Positions 18,189 to 29,400 of a stretch of DNA of 33,387 nt are shown here, piece by piece (within the stretch, counting starts at the first letter, position 1; each line of letters opens with the position of its first letter). The position numbers were made by a program, and so were the translations under genes. This DNA is from Chara braunii (Eukaryota; Streptophyta; Charophyceae; Charales; Characeae): assembly GCA_003427395.1 (NCBI GenBank), contig BFEA01000286.1, positions 1,553,090 to 1,586,476 of the forward strand, written 5' to 3'. A model generated the notes under the pieces. It was not told the DNA's origin and did no database searches. It was given only the letters and a program-made list of their open reading frames with translations.

Positions 18189-19629
18189 ATGAGTGGATCA
18201 GAGGGTTGTGAAGGTATAGTTGATGATAGAAGGCTCACTAGGTGTGATACGCTTAGGGTACCTGTCGTGTTCCAGGTCCTGTTATTGGGAGAAGAGAGAA
18301 GGCTAAGGGTCGAAGCAAGGGCCCGTAATCTTGAGACTGTGAGGGAAGTTGCAGCACCTGTAGAAAGAACGTTGGCAACAGCAGCCGCTAGCGCAGTAGC
18401 AATGGCTACCTCTGCAGCAACCTCGTCTGGCCTTACGCTTGGAATGCTGGACGCTAACGCGCAATCCATCTCCAGTACGACAGGCTCAACCAGTCAAATG
18501 GAGGGCTTGCAGTCCAGCTCGCCGCCTCCACGCACCAAGGAGCAGATGGAACTCTAGCAACTAGAGAGGATTCACTTAAGGCTAGAGGAGGAACTTAAAA
18601 AGGCTACTGAAAGAGAGAATGAGATTGGGAATAGAAGTGTCAGACTTGAGGGTAGGGCGGCATACAAAGTTGCTTTAGAGGGAATATATGACTCGACCCT
18701 TGACGACACCACAAAGATTCTCAAGGCGAGCATCCTGTTGATGCACGCGTACACGGACAACAAATTTGACGCTATCCAGGATACCCTAGACCAGATCTTG
18801 AATGCCATGCATAGGCCAGGAGTCGGGCCAACAGTTTTGCCATCGCTACCATTCTCAGCGATGACAGGTCCGTATCCACCTCAGTCTGGTACCACACCAG
18901 GCGGTACTTCAACAACAGCTTCATCTTAGACTGTTGCTTCTTCATCTTCTGGTCCAGCGGCTGGTGCTACACCTCAACTGCCACCTGTCTCACCAATGGG
19001 ACAGTAGCAACCATGGTACCCCAAACCCCCATTGAAACCACCCTCCACCTTCTCAGGTGATAAGAAGGAGGAGGCTCTCGACAAATGGTTGAGAACGGTT
19101 CCAGTGTGGGTAAGGGCGAAGAGGACGCTGGTAGAAGAAGAAGTGATAACTATTGCATCTTACCTAAAAGGTTCAGCAGCTCGCTGGCTGGATGGATTTA
19201 GTTGTTTCGAAGGGATTCGGCAAGAACATGGGTGATTGGGCTAAGACCCATACCCTAGAGAGCTTTATGGATTTGGTGGAAGCGAGATGGCACAACCCAC
19301 AACAGGCACAAATTGCCATTGATGGGTTGCTGAAACTTGATGCTAAAAAGTAGAAGTCCGTGCGAGAACTCACCTCTACCGTAGAGTGTTTGATTGTCGT
19401 CCCTGGCGTACAATATAATCCACAAGTCTTGTTGACCATGTTCTTGACATGTCTTTCCACAGACATCAAGAACTTTCTTGCCAATGAGGCTCGACTAGAG
19501 TATCACTCATTTGAGACCTTTAGCAAAAAGGCCTTAGACTTAGAGGCTATGCTAGGAGGTGCTCAAACACCCTCTACAGACGGAAGGAAGAAGAAGAGTC
19601 CACAAGAGTGGAAAAAGAAGGGTAGTTGA
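18189..19629 (+). pseudogene. Gag of the sense Ty3/gypsy element
   Basis: The region opens with an Ala/Ser-rich stretch (about 18340-18440), then a coiled coil (EEELKKATERENEIGNRSVR, about 18585-18650) and a helix ending FDAIQDTLDQILNAM (about 18768-18809). A Pro/Ser/Thr linker leads to the Gag core, PPSTFSGDKKEEALDKWL (about 19035-19090) through SYLKGSAARWLDGF and SFMDLVEARWHN (about 19264). In-frame TAG codons occur at 18555, 18927, 19005 and 19351, and TGA at 19627. A frameshift lies near 19200. The same layout is seen in the minus-strand element. Gag would form the particle shell and bind element RNA; this copy cannot. Confidence 0.85.
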
Positions 19630-20589
19630 TTGATGATGGTTGATTCCAAAGGGAATCAAACTAAGATCGATGATGTGTCTTATCTTGTGGACGGTACAGA
19701 GTTTGACAGCGAGGATAGTGCCGAGGGTAGCAACCTCGCTGCAGTAGTAAAAGGAAAGGCAGGTGGCCGCGGCAAGGGCGATCAACAGAGGAATCAGGGG
19801 CAAACCCCCAACCCGAACAAGATAGCGGCTTGGGTTCGTGCGGGTTTGGATCAAGATGTGTGGCCGGATCGTTACACGTGGGGTGCTTGCATTAGCTGCG
19901 GCAAGTATGACCATCAGCAGTTCGAATGCAAGAACACAAAGGTCTTGCAGAAGATACCACCTAAGGTGGTTTTCCTTCTTCCCAGAGTGGTGCCTCTACG
20001 AGTTCCAGCTCGGGAAACACATAGGGCCAGGTGAAGTCTTAGCTGCTTTTACCCGTGTTGAAGCGGGAGATGTACCCTCCACATTTCAAGAGTTGGCCGA
20101 AGCTAGCAAACACATCCTAACTCAACGATACTCTGTTCGTTGGATGTCTGAGGCCTTAGAGGACCAACAAAGTGAGGGGTCAACAAGGGACCCTCGTGAG
20201 TCCTGGGTGGCACTAAGTCAAGGTCCTAGAGGGGAACATTATGTTGTGGAAGTTGGTGTAGGTGATCGCAAGTGCGGTGCCTTCGTAGACATCGGCTCCA
20301 CGCGAAATTTTTCATAAGTCGCGACTGCGTTGAGAGACTGCGCCTACAGGACGGGGTGCAACGCCTGAGTAGACCGGTCACATCTACTCTGGCCAACAAA
20401 GAGCGCATGTTGGTGGAGGACTACGTGAAGGACGTGGTCTGCACTTTCTCTTATGCAGGAGGGGAACTGAATCACAAGATTTCGTTCTTGGTTCGTGACG
20501 ACCTACCATTTGACATGTTGTTAGGTATGTACTACCTTGAGGTTGCTAAGCCCCAGTTTGACTGGGACAAGAAAGTGCTAAAGCATTAG
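19630..20589 (+). pseudogene. Nucleocapsid zinc knuckle and protease of the sense Ty3/gypsy element
   Basis: A CCHC knuckle (CISCGKYDHQQFEC, 19888-19929) fits C-x2-C-x4-H-x4-C, the RNA-binding motif of Gag nucleocapsids. A frameshift follows near 19970. The protease domain (about 20236-20580) has VEVGVGDRKCGAFVDIGSTR at its active-site loop. The expected D-S/T-G is D-I-G-S (20288-20299), so the catalytic triad's hydroxyl residue is lost. After a frameshift near 20310 come VNEDYVKDVV-like strands and the LPFDMLLGMYYL block that mark a retropepsin fold. The section ends with an in-frame TAG at 20587, after which RT continues in the same frame. Confidence 0.85.
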
Positions 20590-22090
20590 CTACCTAATGG
20601 AAGGACGGTTAGATTAGTTAAGTATAAAGCTAATAGGTTAATTGACTCCTACGGGTGTTTGTGCACGTCAACCTTCTATAATTATTATAAACAGAACCAA
20701 GAGGAAGGTATGTACCTGGTCTTTGTCTCTGCCAAAGGGGAGGCCATTAAATCACCCCCAGAGATAGAGAGTGTCACCAAGTTCCTTGATCTATTCGAGG
20801 AGCCCACAAATGTCGCAGACAAGGAGGTTGTCCATGCCATTAAGATCATCCCTGGGAGCAAGATACCCAAAGGGAGAATCTATAGGATGGCTCCGATGGA
20901 GTTGGACGAGCTCCGTCGGCAACTGAAAGAGCTCATAGAAAAGGGTTGGATACAACCTAGCATCTCCCCATTTGGCTCCTCAGTTCTATTCGTACCGAAG
21001 AAGGGGGGATCACTAAGTATGTGCATTGATTATAGGGGCCTCAATGCCATCACCGTCCCCTACCGTGCATCGATGACCTATTGGATAGGGAGCAGCGATG
21101 TAAGTATTTTACCAAGATAGACTTGAAATCCGGCTACCATCAGATTGTCGTTAGACCGGAAGATAAGCACAAAACCGCATTTCAGACCAGGTATAGTTTG
21201 TACGAGTTTGTGGTGATGCCTTTCGGCCTTTGCAATGTGCCGGGTACATTGCAGCATGCCATGAATAGGATCTTTCATGACTACTTGGATAAGTTTATCA
21301 TCGTGTACCTCGACGACATTCTTATCTTCAGTAGGACTGTCAAGGAGCATGCTCAGCATGTAGACAAAGTCCTTTCTCTCCTCCAACAGCACAAGTAGAA
21401 GATAAATTTAGAGAAATATGAGTTTGGTCGCACTAACATCTTGTACTTGGGTCATGAGGTATCTGCGGAAGGGATTAGGCCTGAAGATGCAAAGGTGACT
21501 AGCATTAGAGATTGGCCACGACTCAAATCTTTCTTGGGGATGTTTGGTTATTACGACAATTTTGTTCATAACTATAGTACGATCGCCTCTCCCTTTACCG
21601 ATGTAACGCGCGTTGCCACTCCATGGGAATGGACAAAGGCATGTGAGGCTTCTTTCAAAAAGATTGAAGCATGCCCTTACACATCGTGAAGTTATGATGG
21701 TTCCCCATCCTCAAAGGTCATTTGTAGTGACCACTGACGCAATCCAATATGGCATTGGCGCAATGTTGGCTCAACAAGAAGGGAAAAAGTTAAGGTCGAT
21801 CGAGTACATGAGCAAGAAGATGTCATCCAAGAAATTGGCGAAGTCCACCTATGAAAGGGAACTCTACGCCCTTTACAAGGCACTTGTCCACTGGAGGCAC
21901 TATCTTTTGGGACGGTTCTTCTATTTGAGGACTGACCATCAAACACTCAAGTGGATCAAGACACAACATGTCCTCTCTAACAGACTCAAACGCTGGATTG
22001 AGGTCATAGATCAGTATGACTTCAAGCTAAATTATGTGAAAGGAGAGTGTAACAAGGTTGCTGATACATTGTCACGCAAGGCAGACTGCC
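20590..22090 (+). pseudogene. Reverse transcriptase and RNase H of the sense Ty3/gypsy element
   Basis: RT landmarks are RRQLKELIEKGWIQPSISPF (about 20910-20970), LFVPKKGGSLSMCIDYRGLN (about 20990-21050), [20 protein letters not shown] (about 21105-21165) and the active-site YLDD at 21306-21317 in a FIIVYLDDILIFS context. A small deletion with frameshift lies near 21060-21080. TAG at 21396 interrupts an otherwise continuous frame. The connection part (FLGMFGYYDNFV) shifts frame near 21665. RNase H (about 21715-22090) keeps its acidic residues in VTTDAIQYGIG, YERELYALY, RTDHQTL and KVADTLSRK. These domains copy element RNA into DNA. Confidence 0.9.
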
Positions 22091-23597
22091 TGGGTGCGCT
22101 GATTACCGAGTTTGGCTTATCGGACAATGTAACTCGATCCTTGCTGGAAGCCTACAAAGAAGACCCTGCCACGATGGACATCCGCAAACTTGAGGCCCAG
22201 GACAAGGCCACAACTGATGAGTTTGTGATGGTGGATGGGTTGCTCTTTCTTGAGAAGGCAGAGTTCAAAAGACATTGTGCCCTCTAGAGAGATTTTGCGT
22301 AGTTTATTTTTAGGTGAGTGCCATGATGCAACAGGACACTTCGGCTACAAGATGACTAGTGCTAACTTGGTACAACGATTCTGGTGTCCTAACATGCTTG
22401 ACGATGCAAGGCGGGATAAGCCGCGGACTCAAGCCCCGCTTGGGTTACTAAAGCCTTTACTTTACCCATTCCTGCTGGTCTGGGACAGAGTGTTTCCATG
22501 GACTTCATGGGTACCCTCGTGACAGGCAAGAGTGGCCAGAGGCATATCTTCATCATAGTTGATAGGTTCACTAAGTACGCTAGACTAATCGCCATGCCTG
22601 AGACTGCCAGGAGTGAGCACATCATCAAGTTATTGATGGATAACTGGGTGCGTGACTTTGGTCTTCCGAAGACGATTGTTAGTGATAGAGATGTCCGGTT
22701 CACCAGCGAGATGTGGAAAAAGGCCACTGAACAGATGGGCAGCCAGCTCCAAATGACTTGTGGGAATCATCCTGAAGCCAATGGGCAGGCTGAACAGATG
22801 AACCGTGTGGTGCAACATCTGCTTAGGCACTATATCAAGCCTAGCCAGGATGACTGGGATAAGAAACTACCTCTCATCGCCAGTCTGTACAATAATGTTG
22901 TACATAGCACCATCGGCGTCAGTCCTAAGCAGCTGCATCTGGGGTGGAAGCCTAGATCTGCTCTAGACTTCCTCCTACCTGAAAATCGAACTGCTGCACC
23001 TCCTGGAACCATTGAATTTGGTGTCTAGTATGAGAAATTGTTGCAGCAGACTGTTGAGCACATCAAGAAATATCAGGAAGCAATGATTGCTTCTGAGAAC
23101 AAGCATCACCAACAGTCCACATTTCAGGTAGGGGAACATGTATGGGTCAAGGCTAGTGAGTTGGGACAGGAGTTTGGCATCTCTAGAAAACTAATGCCTC
23201 TGGGAAGTCTTAGATATTGTGGGTAGTGATTTGGATGGTCCCTCGTACGTGATTTGTATCCCTGGACACCTACGCACTTACCCTGTATCTCACGCCTTAA
23301 AGCTTGCACCTTTCGCTGAGACAGAACAATTCCCATCAAGGAGATCTATGCCGCCCCCAACCATGGATGGTCAGGTGGACGTCGGCGATATCCTGGAGCA
23401 CACAGACATGCCTGTTCCCAAAGCCAGCTGGCAGGGGTAGACCGCCCAAACCTGTGAGAGAGTACAGAGTACGGTTCAGGCATCATATTGATCCCAAGGA
23501 AGATCGATGGTTTACAAGAGAGGAACTTGTCAAGACAGCTCCACAGATCGTGGCTGAGTATAAAAGAAAATTGAAGGGGAAGGCACCAGCATGAAGC
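22091..23597 (+). pseudogene. Integrase with chromodomain-like tail of the sense Ty3/gypsy element
   Basis: The N-terminal HHCC zinc region is present only in part (CHDATGHFGYKMTSANLVQ, about 22320-22376); the following CxxC is missing through a deletion. The catalytic core is complete: Asp in SMDFMGT (22501), Asp in VSDRDVRF (22684) and Glu in NGQAEQMNR (22792), with exactly 35 residues between the last two. A TAG at 23026 interrupts the C-terminal part (QQTVEHIKKYQEAM follows in frame). After another frameshift near 23435, the tail GRPPKPVREYRVRFRHHIDP and WFTREELVKTAPQIVAEYKR (about 23440-23575) resembles a chromodomain, suggesting a chromovirus that targets chromatin. Confidence 0.88.
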
Positions 23598-24600
23598 ATC
23601 TCAGCGGACTTTTGAAGCCAAGGGGGATGGAATGCGAGGAATGCGCCCTCGCAGGGCCCTTGTCAAGCATGCACATGTTCTGGGCAGGGGGCCCCAGCAA
23701 GCCAAGTGCCCGCCTGAAGTGAAGACAGGCCTGAATATTCACTAAAGGCCAAAACTCGACATTTTTCATATTGGGGTACTCAGGCTGTTGCAGCCCGCCA
23801 GTTGGTTGAGTGGACGCGTGAACCTCCCTAAGCTGCGTTGAACAGTTTGGCCCAGGCCTTGGCAGTTGCGCCTGGGCACATACACACAATGCGGGGCCGA
23901 TACATCGCGAAGTGGCCACAGGCCTATGCAAAAGCAGCACTGTCGACGTACATGCCCCGGGTCCTGTGCAAATGCAGCAAACGGCCCAAGTCTGGAGACT
24001 CAGGCCGTGCCCAACTGTAAAGGGCCCAGGCCCTCAACTGTAGCACTGGGCCTGGGTGCAGGCACTGGGGCCCAACCGGAGGCTACGGGAAGCTTCCATC
24101 CAGGCCGCACGAGTCCAAGCAGAGGCTGCCACTTCCATATACGAAGGAAGGCAGACAGGGTCTGGCATTCTGGCCCACGCCGGCAATGTGGTCACGCTGC
24201 TGCGCTGCTGCGTTGCGGCCAGGGTGCTTGCGGGGCGCACGAGAGGTGAGAGGGGCGCTGCTGGGCAGCGGAGCGCTGGCAGAGCCATAGCTGGGCTGCA
24301 GGGTGCTAGGGGGTAAGAGGGCGATTGGTGGTCTTCAGGAACGAGGCGAGTGTGGGTGGACAGGGTCTGATGAGGAGAGACGAGATACACACCTGGTCCA
24401 TGAGAGAGGTCGGCTATGGTGTTGACATCATGTACATTGGTCTTCAAGAGTCGAAGTGAGCCTGTTGCGAGAATGCTGATGTAGGTAGGGTAGTCAAGTA
24501 GTGTAGGCTGGGCGTTGGGCACCAGACAGAGAGGAGCGACTTTGGATACTGTGTTGGTGTGGCCTGAGGGCTTGAACATTGGTTCATTACTTCATTGTAT
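23598..24600 (+). repeat. Possible 3' LTR and flank of the sense Ty3/gypsy element
   Basis: A purine tract CCAAGGGGGA (about 23618) is followed by TGGAATGCGAGG, which could be the start of a 3' LTR. The region is GC-rich with many GGCCCAGGCC-type words (as at about 3556 in the solo LTR) and ends with GGTTCATTACTTCATTGTA (about 24580-24599), comparable to the GGGTTCATTGTA end of the solo LTR. No second copy is present upstream for direct comparison, so the boundaries are uncertain. The open frames here (for example 24579-24034 on the minus strand) have no recognised domain. Confidence 0.35.
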
Positions 24601-25123
24601 TGCTCTTATTTGGATGGATTCTCGGCGCATTTGTGCTCTCTCCTTGTGCACAACTACTTGGACATCTGTGTGATTTTGCAACTTGGCTTTTTGTATATCA
24701 TTCCCACTCATATTCCTTGCAAAAAGAGAGGAGAAGGAAAAAAAAGAAAAGAAAAAACTTAGACAGGTCCACAAAAGAATCGGGCAAAGAAAAGAGATTG
24801 AAAGGACGGAAAAGGATTTTGGAGGATTGGAGAAAAGAAGAGAAAAGCAACCAAGTCAAGACAGGGAAGACAACGTGACTTCAGCAACAAGCCTAACTCC
24901 AGAGCATCTCAGTACAAGAGCATGACGGCAGTCCTGTCTCTTGAATGTCATTCCGATGAAAACTTTACCGGGATAGGCCGATCACCATCACATAGACCCC
25001 ACCTTTTTTTACAAATAAAATGATTGAAAAAGAAATCCTCAGCTGAGGAGGAGTGGATGCTTGCATCTAAGATGACATTCACCAGGTGATAGTGTTCCAT
25101 GTCTTGTCTGTATTTCTCTGCAG
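24601..25123 (+). other. Intron end before exon d, purine-rich
   Basis: No gene is recognised. A purine-rich part (24718-24860) gives lysine/arginine-rich open frames that are low complexity. The last bases before 25124 form a usable acceptor (TATTTCTCTGCAG). Confidence 0.55.
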
Positions 25124-25217
25124 GAGAATGAACCACTAGACGTGGAGGGTACGCGGGAAGCGTTTACAGAGCTGACCAGGAGTATCAATTCCGCACGCAG
25201 GGCATATGATCCTAGTG
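25124..25217 (+). CDS. OXP1: 5-oxoprolinase, internal exon d
   Basis: 31 codons plus one base encode ENEPLDVEGTREAFTELTRS followed by INSARRAYDPS and the first base of a Gly codon. It continues exon c, whose last residues are KIFGPN, and matches the family's variable linker (FGPNE.xPLD.xx.R.AF.xL). The acceptor is TCTCTGCAG and the donor GTGAGG; the intron is phase 1. An in-frame reading into the intron soon reaches TGA, so the splice at GTGAGG is needed. The glycine codon is completed by the first two bases of exon e, which supports both boundaries. Confidence 0.9.
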
Positions 25218-26084
25218 GTGAGGTTTTGCTGCAATACTTGTGATGCATCAGACGTTGATCAGTGTGGACAGCATTGGGCCAGCATGGCATATGTAGCATT
25301 TATGGCATCTGGTGGGCTTGCACACATCCAAAATTTCTGATCGGCTTGTTTAGCCATAGATTATACTTATCAATGACCTGAGGTTGGTGGTTTCGTTGAC
25401 TGCCATCCCACCCATTGAGGCAAAGTGTTGCATTTATTGTTAGGAGGCATGGATATGGAAGATTGCTCAGCACATATCCAGTCAGTGTGCATTGTTCATC
25501 CTTTTCCCAAAGGCAGGTACCCCCTAACCTTTGAACTCGTGATCTGGTTTTCGGACTATTTAGACAATTGAACGTGTGTACCATTCAGCCAGCAGGCAGG
25601 TACAGCATTGCTCATCCTTACAGGATGCGCGGGATGTGAAATTACATCTGAGATTGGGAAGTACGTCATTAGCAGTGAAGGAAGGTGGAAAAGATGATTC
25701 GAGAGGCACAGGGTGGACCACAAAAAATGACTCTGAATGAGAATGTGATTCACAGGATGGAGGAAGGATGAGAAGGCAGTTGGATTTGTAGGCAAAGCTG
25801 CTAGGCCACTTTGAAGCTACGGACCACTTGGCTACTCAGAAACAACCTGAGGCGATCAGAGCTCAAATCTTGGCTTGAATCCAGATTCCTAAAGCGAGCA
25901 GTGGCCTCAGACAACCTTGGCAGGGGGAAATGGGACATAAAAAGTGTGAAGGCCAAAATCTAGGTCCCTCAAATTGGTGTGAGACAAAAAGCCTGAGGAG
26001 ACCGTATGTGGGCATTTTGGAGGGTGGAATGCAGACTGTGCAGTTGCTCACTGCAGAGGTCAGGGGTATCACAAACCGGCTTTC

Positions 26085-26100
26085 TGTCTTTTGCCAACCT
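26085..26100 (+). repeat. 16-bp LINE target-site duplication, left copy (right copy 31229-31244)
   Basis: TGTCTTTTGCCAACCT lies directly beside the poly(A) end of the LINE and again, identical, directly beyond its 5' end at 31229-31244. This is the expected product of target-primed reverse transcription and fixes both ends of the insertion. Confidence 0.93.
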
Positions 26101-26447
26101 TTTTTTGTTGTTGTTTTTTTTGTTTTTAATACAAACAGGCCCTTATGGTCCTGGCTCCATATCCATTCTGGGGAGCGTCAGTCCGGTTACTATTCCCCCG
26201 GCAAGTCAAAAATGAATACATCATAGACCCACTCACGCTTCCTTCCGTTTGGTCGAAGGAACCCTGACCAGCATTGATTACTCCCACTAGCAGGATTGAC
26301 TGTCAGCTTGCCTTCCCCTGCAATCCCTCTCAGATCCCTCTGTGGGCATCTGCCAAAACAAAACTTTAGAAAACAAGGAGAGCGGAGAACGGGCTGTAAG
26401 TTGCTATCCCAACCACCGTTTTTGTCTTGTGACTCGTGTCTCTGTCC

Positions 26448-29400
26448 TTATGTTGCCTGTGGGTCCTGCGGGCAGCCCGCAGCTTGTTGAAGTGGTCTTC
26501 TCCAGCTGATTTCCGAGTTGTGCCAGTCTTTCCAGCACATTCTGTCGTCTCTTAGCTCCGCTACTTTTCCTCCCACCAGCCACACTTTGACAAACTTGGA
26601 AAGGATGGTGTTCTTTCTCTCATCGTCCTCAGGGAGTGTCTGTTTCAATCTGTGCCATCTGCATAAGATCTCCGCCTGGATCAGTGTCCTGGTTTCTGTC
26701 CACACCTTTGCTCTTGGCGTCGATAATCCTTCAATCGTTCTGCTACATCTCTCCTTCCATATAGTCCACAGCGTGACTTTCCTGATCATACCGTACCATT
26801 TCTTCTCTGAGCTGTTGAGGTCAGTCGGGATATTAGTCCACAGTAGAAGTTGGATGGGGTGCTCAGGGAATGACTTAGGGAACAGGGAGTCCCAGAGATC
26901 CGACGCCCTCGCACAATATTCTGTTGCTTCTTCGCACCGGATTAGGCAGTGAAGTAGGTCTTCTGGTTCATTTTCTGAGCATATTGTGCATAGGTCGGAG
27001 CTGTTGGGATCATTCTTCCTTCTGCGAATGTGGAGCCACTGGTTGACCGGAAGCGCTACATAGGCTATCAGCCATTGTAGACTCCTGATTTTGACCGGTT
27101 TGATTGATTTATATTTCTTCCATGGAATCTGAGTGATTTGGTCTGCCTCTTGACCGATTAGTTTTGTCCATCTGCTTTTGATTACTGGTTCCGGATCTTT
27201 GGTTTTGATGAATAATCTGTACCCCATCTTCACCGAGTAGTCTTGTATTTCTGTTTTCGTGTACTTGTTCCCTCCTGATGTCCATGCCCATTCTGCTGGG
27301 TCTAACTCCAAATCTTGGATCGCTGTGCCCATCTTAAAGATTGATTTGGGCCAGGAGCCCATCACTCTCACCTTCCTGAGCAGAAAGATCTCTAGATTTG
27401 TTCTTACTACATCCTTTTCTATGATGGAGGCCCAACCATGACCGACAACGATATTGGATAGGAGGTAAAAATTGCGACAGTGTTTGAGCCCTGTTGTTTG
27501 TGTGAGAATTGATAGGCCCTTGAAGGGGGCGTGTCCTGAAGCCTAACCCCCCATTCCCCTGTTTTCCATGTTGGTGGGCTCTTTAAAAGCGCTTTCCACC
27601 CTTCTGGAATGTTGCTGGTGATAGCCTGTAGATTCCTCTCCCGTTGGTGACAGCCCTTGAGGATGGCTGCAAGGTCAAGGTCAGTTACCCAGTCCCTTTT
27701 CTCTTCATTCCATAAGTGTTCGATTTTCCAGACTCCGTTCTTTATCCAGGATAGCCAACGTGTGCCCCTGACCTTGAGAGAGAAGGGGTGGTCGGTTTCA
27801 TCTCTCAACCATGGGTTGCCAAAAAGGGGTTGCCTCAGTACCTCTTCTCTCGTCTTGGGCCTGCCGACTTTTTTTGGCATGATTTCCCTCCAAATTCTTA
27901 GCAGGGACGTCCAGTAGGGTGTGGGGGGTCTGTTCTCCGGGCAGTTGTTTCCTTGTCGGCGGTTTCTGCGCCCTGTGTTGGGTGTCCATTCCTTGTTCAT
28001 CACCCAAAAAAGACCTGACATGTTTGTTGTAGGTATCGGAGCTAGTCCTCTAATGCTATCCAAGGCTAGTTTGTTCCAAGCTGTGCCTGGCTTCGTGAGC
28101 ATTTTGATGATCCATTTGACCTGGAGAGCTTTGGTTTCTTGTTTGGGGTCGATGATCCCCAATCCTCCTTTACTTGGTTTCCTCGTGATGTAATGCCATG
28201 CTATCTTAGGGATGCAGTTGACTCTGTTAGGGTCACCAGTCCATAGGTAGGCCCTTGCTACCCGATTGAATTCCTTGATTGACTCGTCTGGTACAGTCCA
28301 GATTGAGGCTATATACCACATCATCGAAAAGATGGAGGTGTTGAGGGTTAGGGCGCGTCCCAGCAGAGATGTGAAAGTGTTGCCCCACCTGCCCATTTTA
28401 TTGATTTGTTTAGTCAGCACATTCTGGGCCATTTGGGGGGCAAAGCCTTCTTTTGTCATCAGGATTCCTAGGCATCGTGTAGGTGTCTCCGGTGTCTCCC
28501 AGTTCAACGTTCCCTCTGGGCCTTGGAGCTGCGGGGGTTCTTCCTCTGACAACCACCACCCAACCGTTTTTGTCCAATTAATCTTCATTTCCGAGGCCAG
28601 TCTGAAGGCTTCCATAGCTCTTACTAAGGCACTGAAGGACGAGTCTGAGGCTCGTATTAGAACCGTGAGGTCGTCTGCAAACATTATAACTGTAGGGAAC
28701 TTTAGATGGTGGGCCGATCCTGCGTTGATTTCTGGCAGTCTGTGAATGGAGGGGTCTTTCCGTAGAAAGGAGGCTATTGCTTCCATATCAAAAAGGAAGA
28801 TAGGAGGGGCTAAAGGATCGCCCTGACAGACTGATCGTGATATTGGGTAACATTCTGATAGTAGACCATTGACTTGTACACAACCAATGGCATCATTGTA
28901 CAGGATACGTATCCATTTTCTGAAGATCGGACCTACTCCCATCTTTTCCATACTCGAATTTAGGAAGGACCAGTTGACCTGGTCATAAGCCTTTTCAAAG
29001 TCAAAGAACATTATTGCTGTACTAATTCTCTTTTCTCTTACTTTGTTGGCCGCTTCATTTAGAGCGAGTACATTGTCCAGAATGTATCTTCCCGGTATGA
29101 ACCCTGTGTGGTCTATGTGAAAGCACTTGTCCGTCAGATCCAATATCCTGAGGGCAAGGGTTTTCGCCAAGATTTTGTACGGCAACGTGAGTTGAGAAAT
29201 GGGCCTGTAGTTTCGTATGTCTTCTTTGTCCCCTTTTTTGTATAGAAGTGTGACAACACTGCCCCCCTTCAGCCAACTGTCCTTGTAGAAGTTCAGTAGA
29301 TCACCCCCAAGAAGTGGCCAAAATTTCTCCCAAAATTCTTTAGTTAGTCCATCAATGCCTGGAGTTTTGTTGTTGTTCATGCTCTGGACTGCCGCTTGTA

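Larger units (their letters stand above)
18189..23597 (+). mobile_element. Ty3/gypsy chromovirus-like retrotransposon, coding region decayed
   Basis: On the + strand, gag, protease, RT, RNase H, integrase and a chromodomain-like tail follow in Ty3/gypsy order. All catalytic domains are recognisable but the polyprotein is broken by about seven TAG codons, a TGA and at least five frameshifts. No 5' LTR could be matched upstream. A weak primer-site-like TGGATCAGAGG lies at about 18193. A purine-rich tract (CCAAGGGGGA, near 23618) and a GC-rich segment to about 24600 may be the 3' LTR. The element lies in the sense direction inside an OXP1 intron. Confidence 0.88.
12684..25123 (+). other. OXP1 intron c-d (12,440 bp), packed with mobile DNA
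   Basis: This is a GT-AG intron with donor GTACGT and acceptor TTTCTCTGCAG. It holds, in order, a minisatellite, a foldback element, a tandem repeat, a 5'-truncated LINE, a hairpin and a whole Ty3/gypsy coding region. Exon c and exon d join in frame across it, which is the evidence for one very long intron. Trans-splicing or assembly joining cannot be excluded from sequence alone. Confidence 0.75.

Noticed and set aside
18189-23597. Reassigned genetic code (TAG as glutamine) to explain the stops
   Set aside because: The element also has many frameshifts, so it is decayed. The OXP1 exons offer no in-frame TAG in support, and C-to-T decay explains the pattern more simply.
24034-24579. 181-codon minus-strand frame in GC-rich DNA
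   Set aside because: It lies in the probable 3' LTR region; composition-driven and without a recognisable family.
24579-24878. Lysine-rich 99-codon frame
   Set aside because: Produced by a purine-rich low-complexity tract; no start context or domain.
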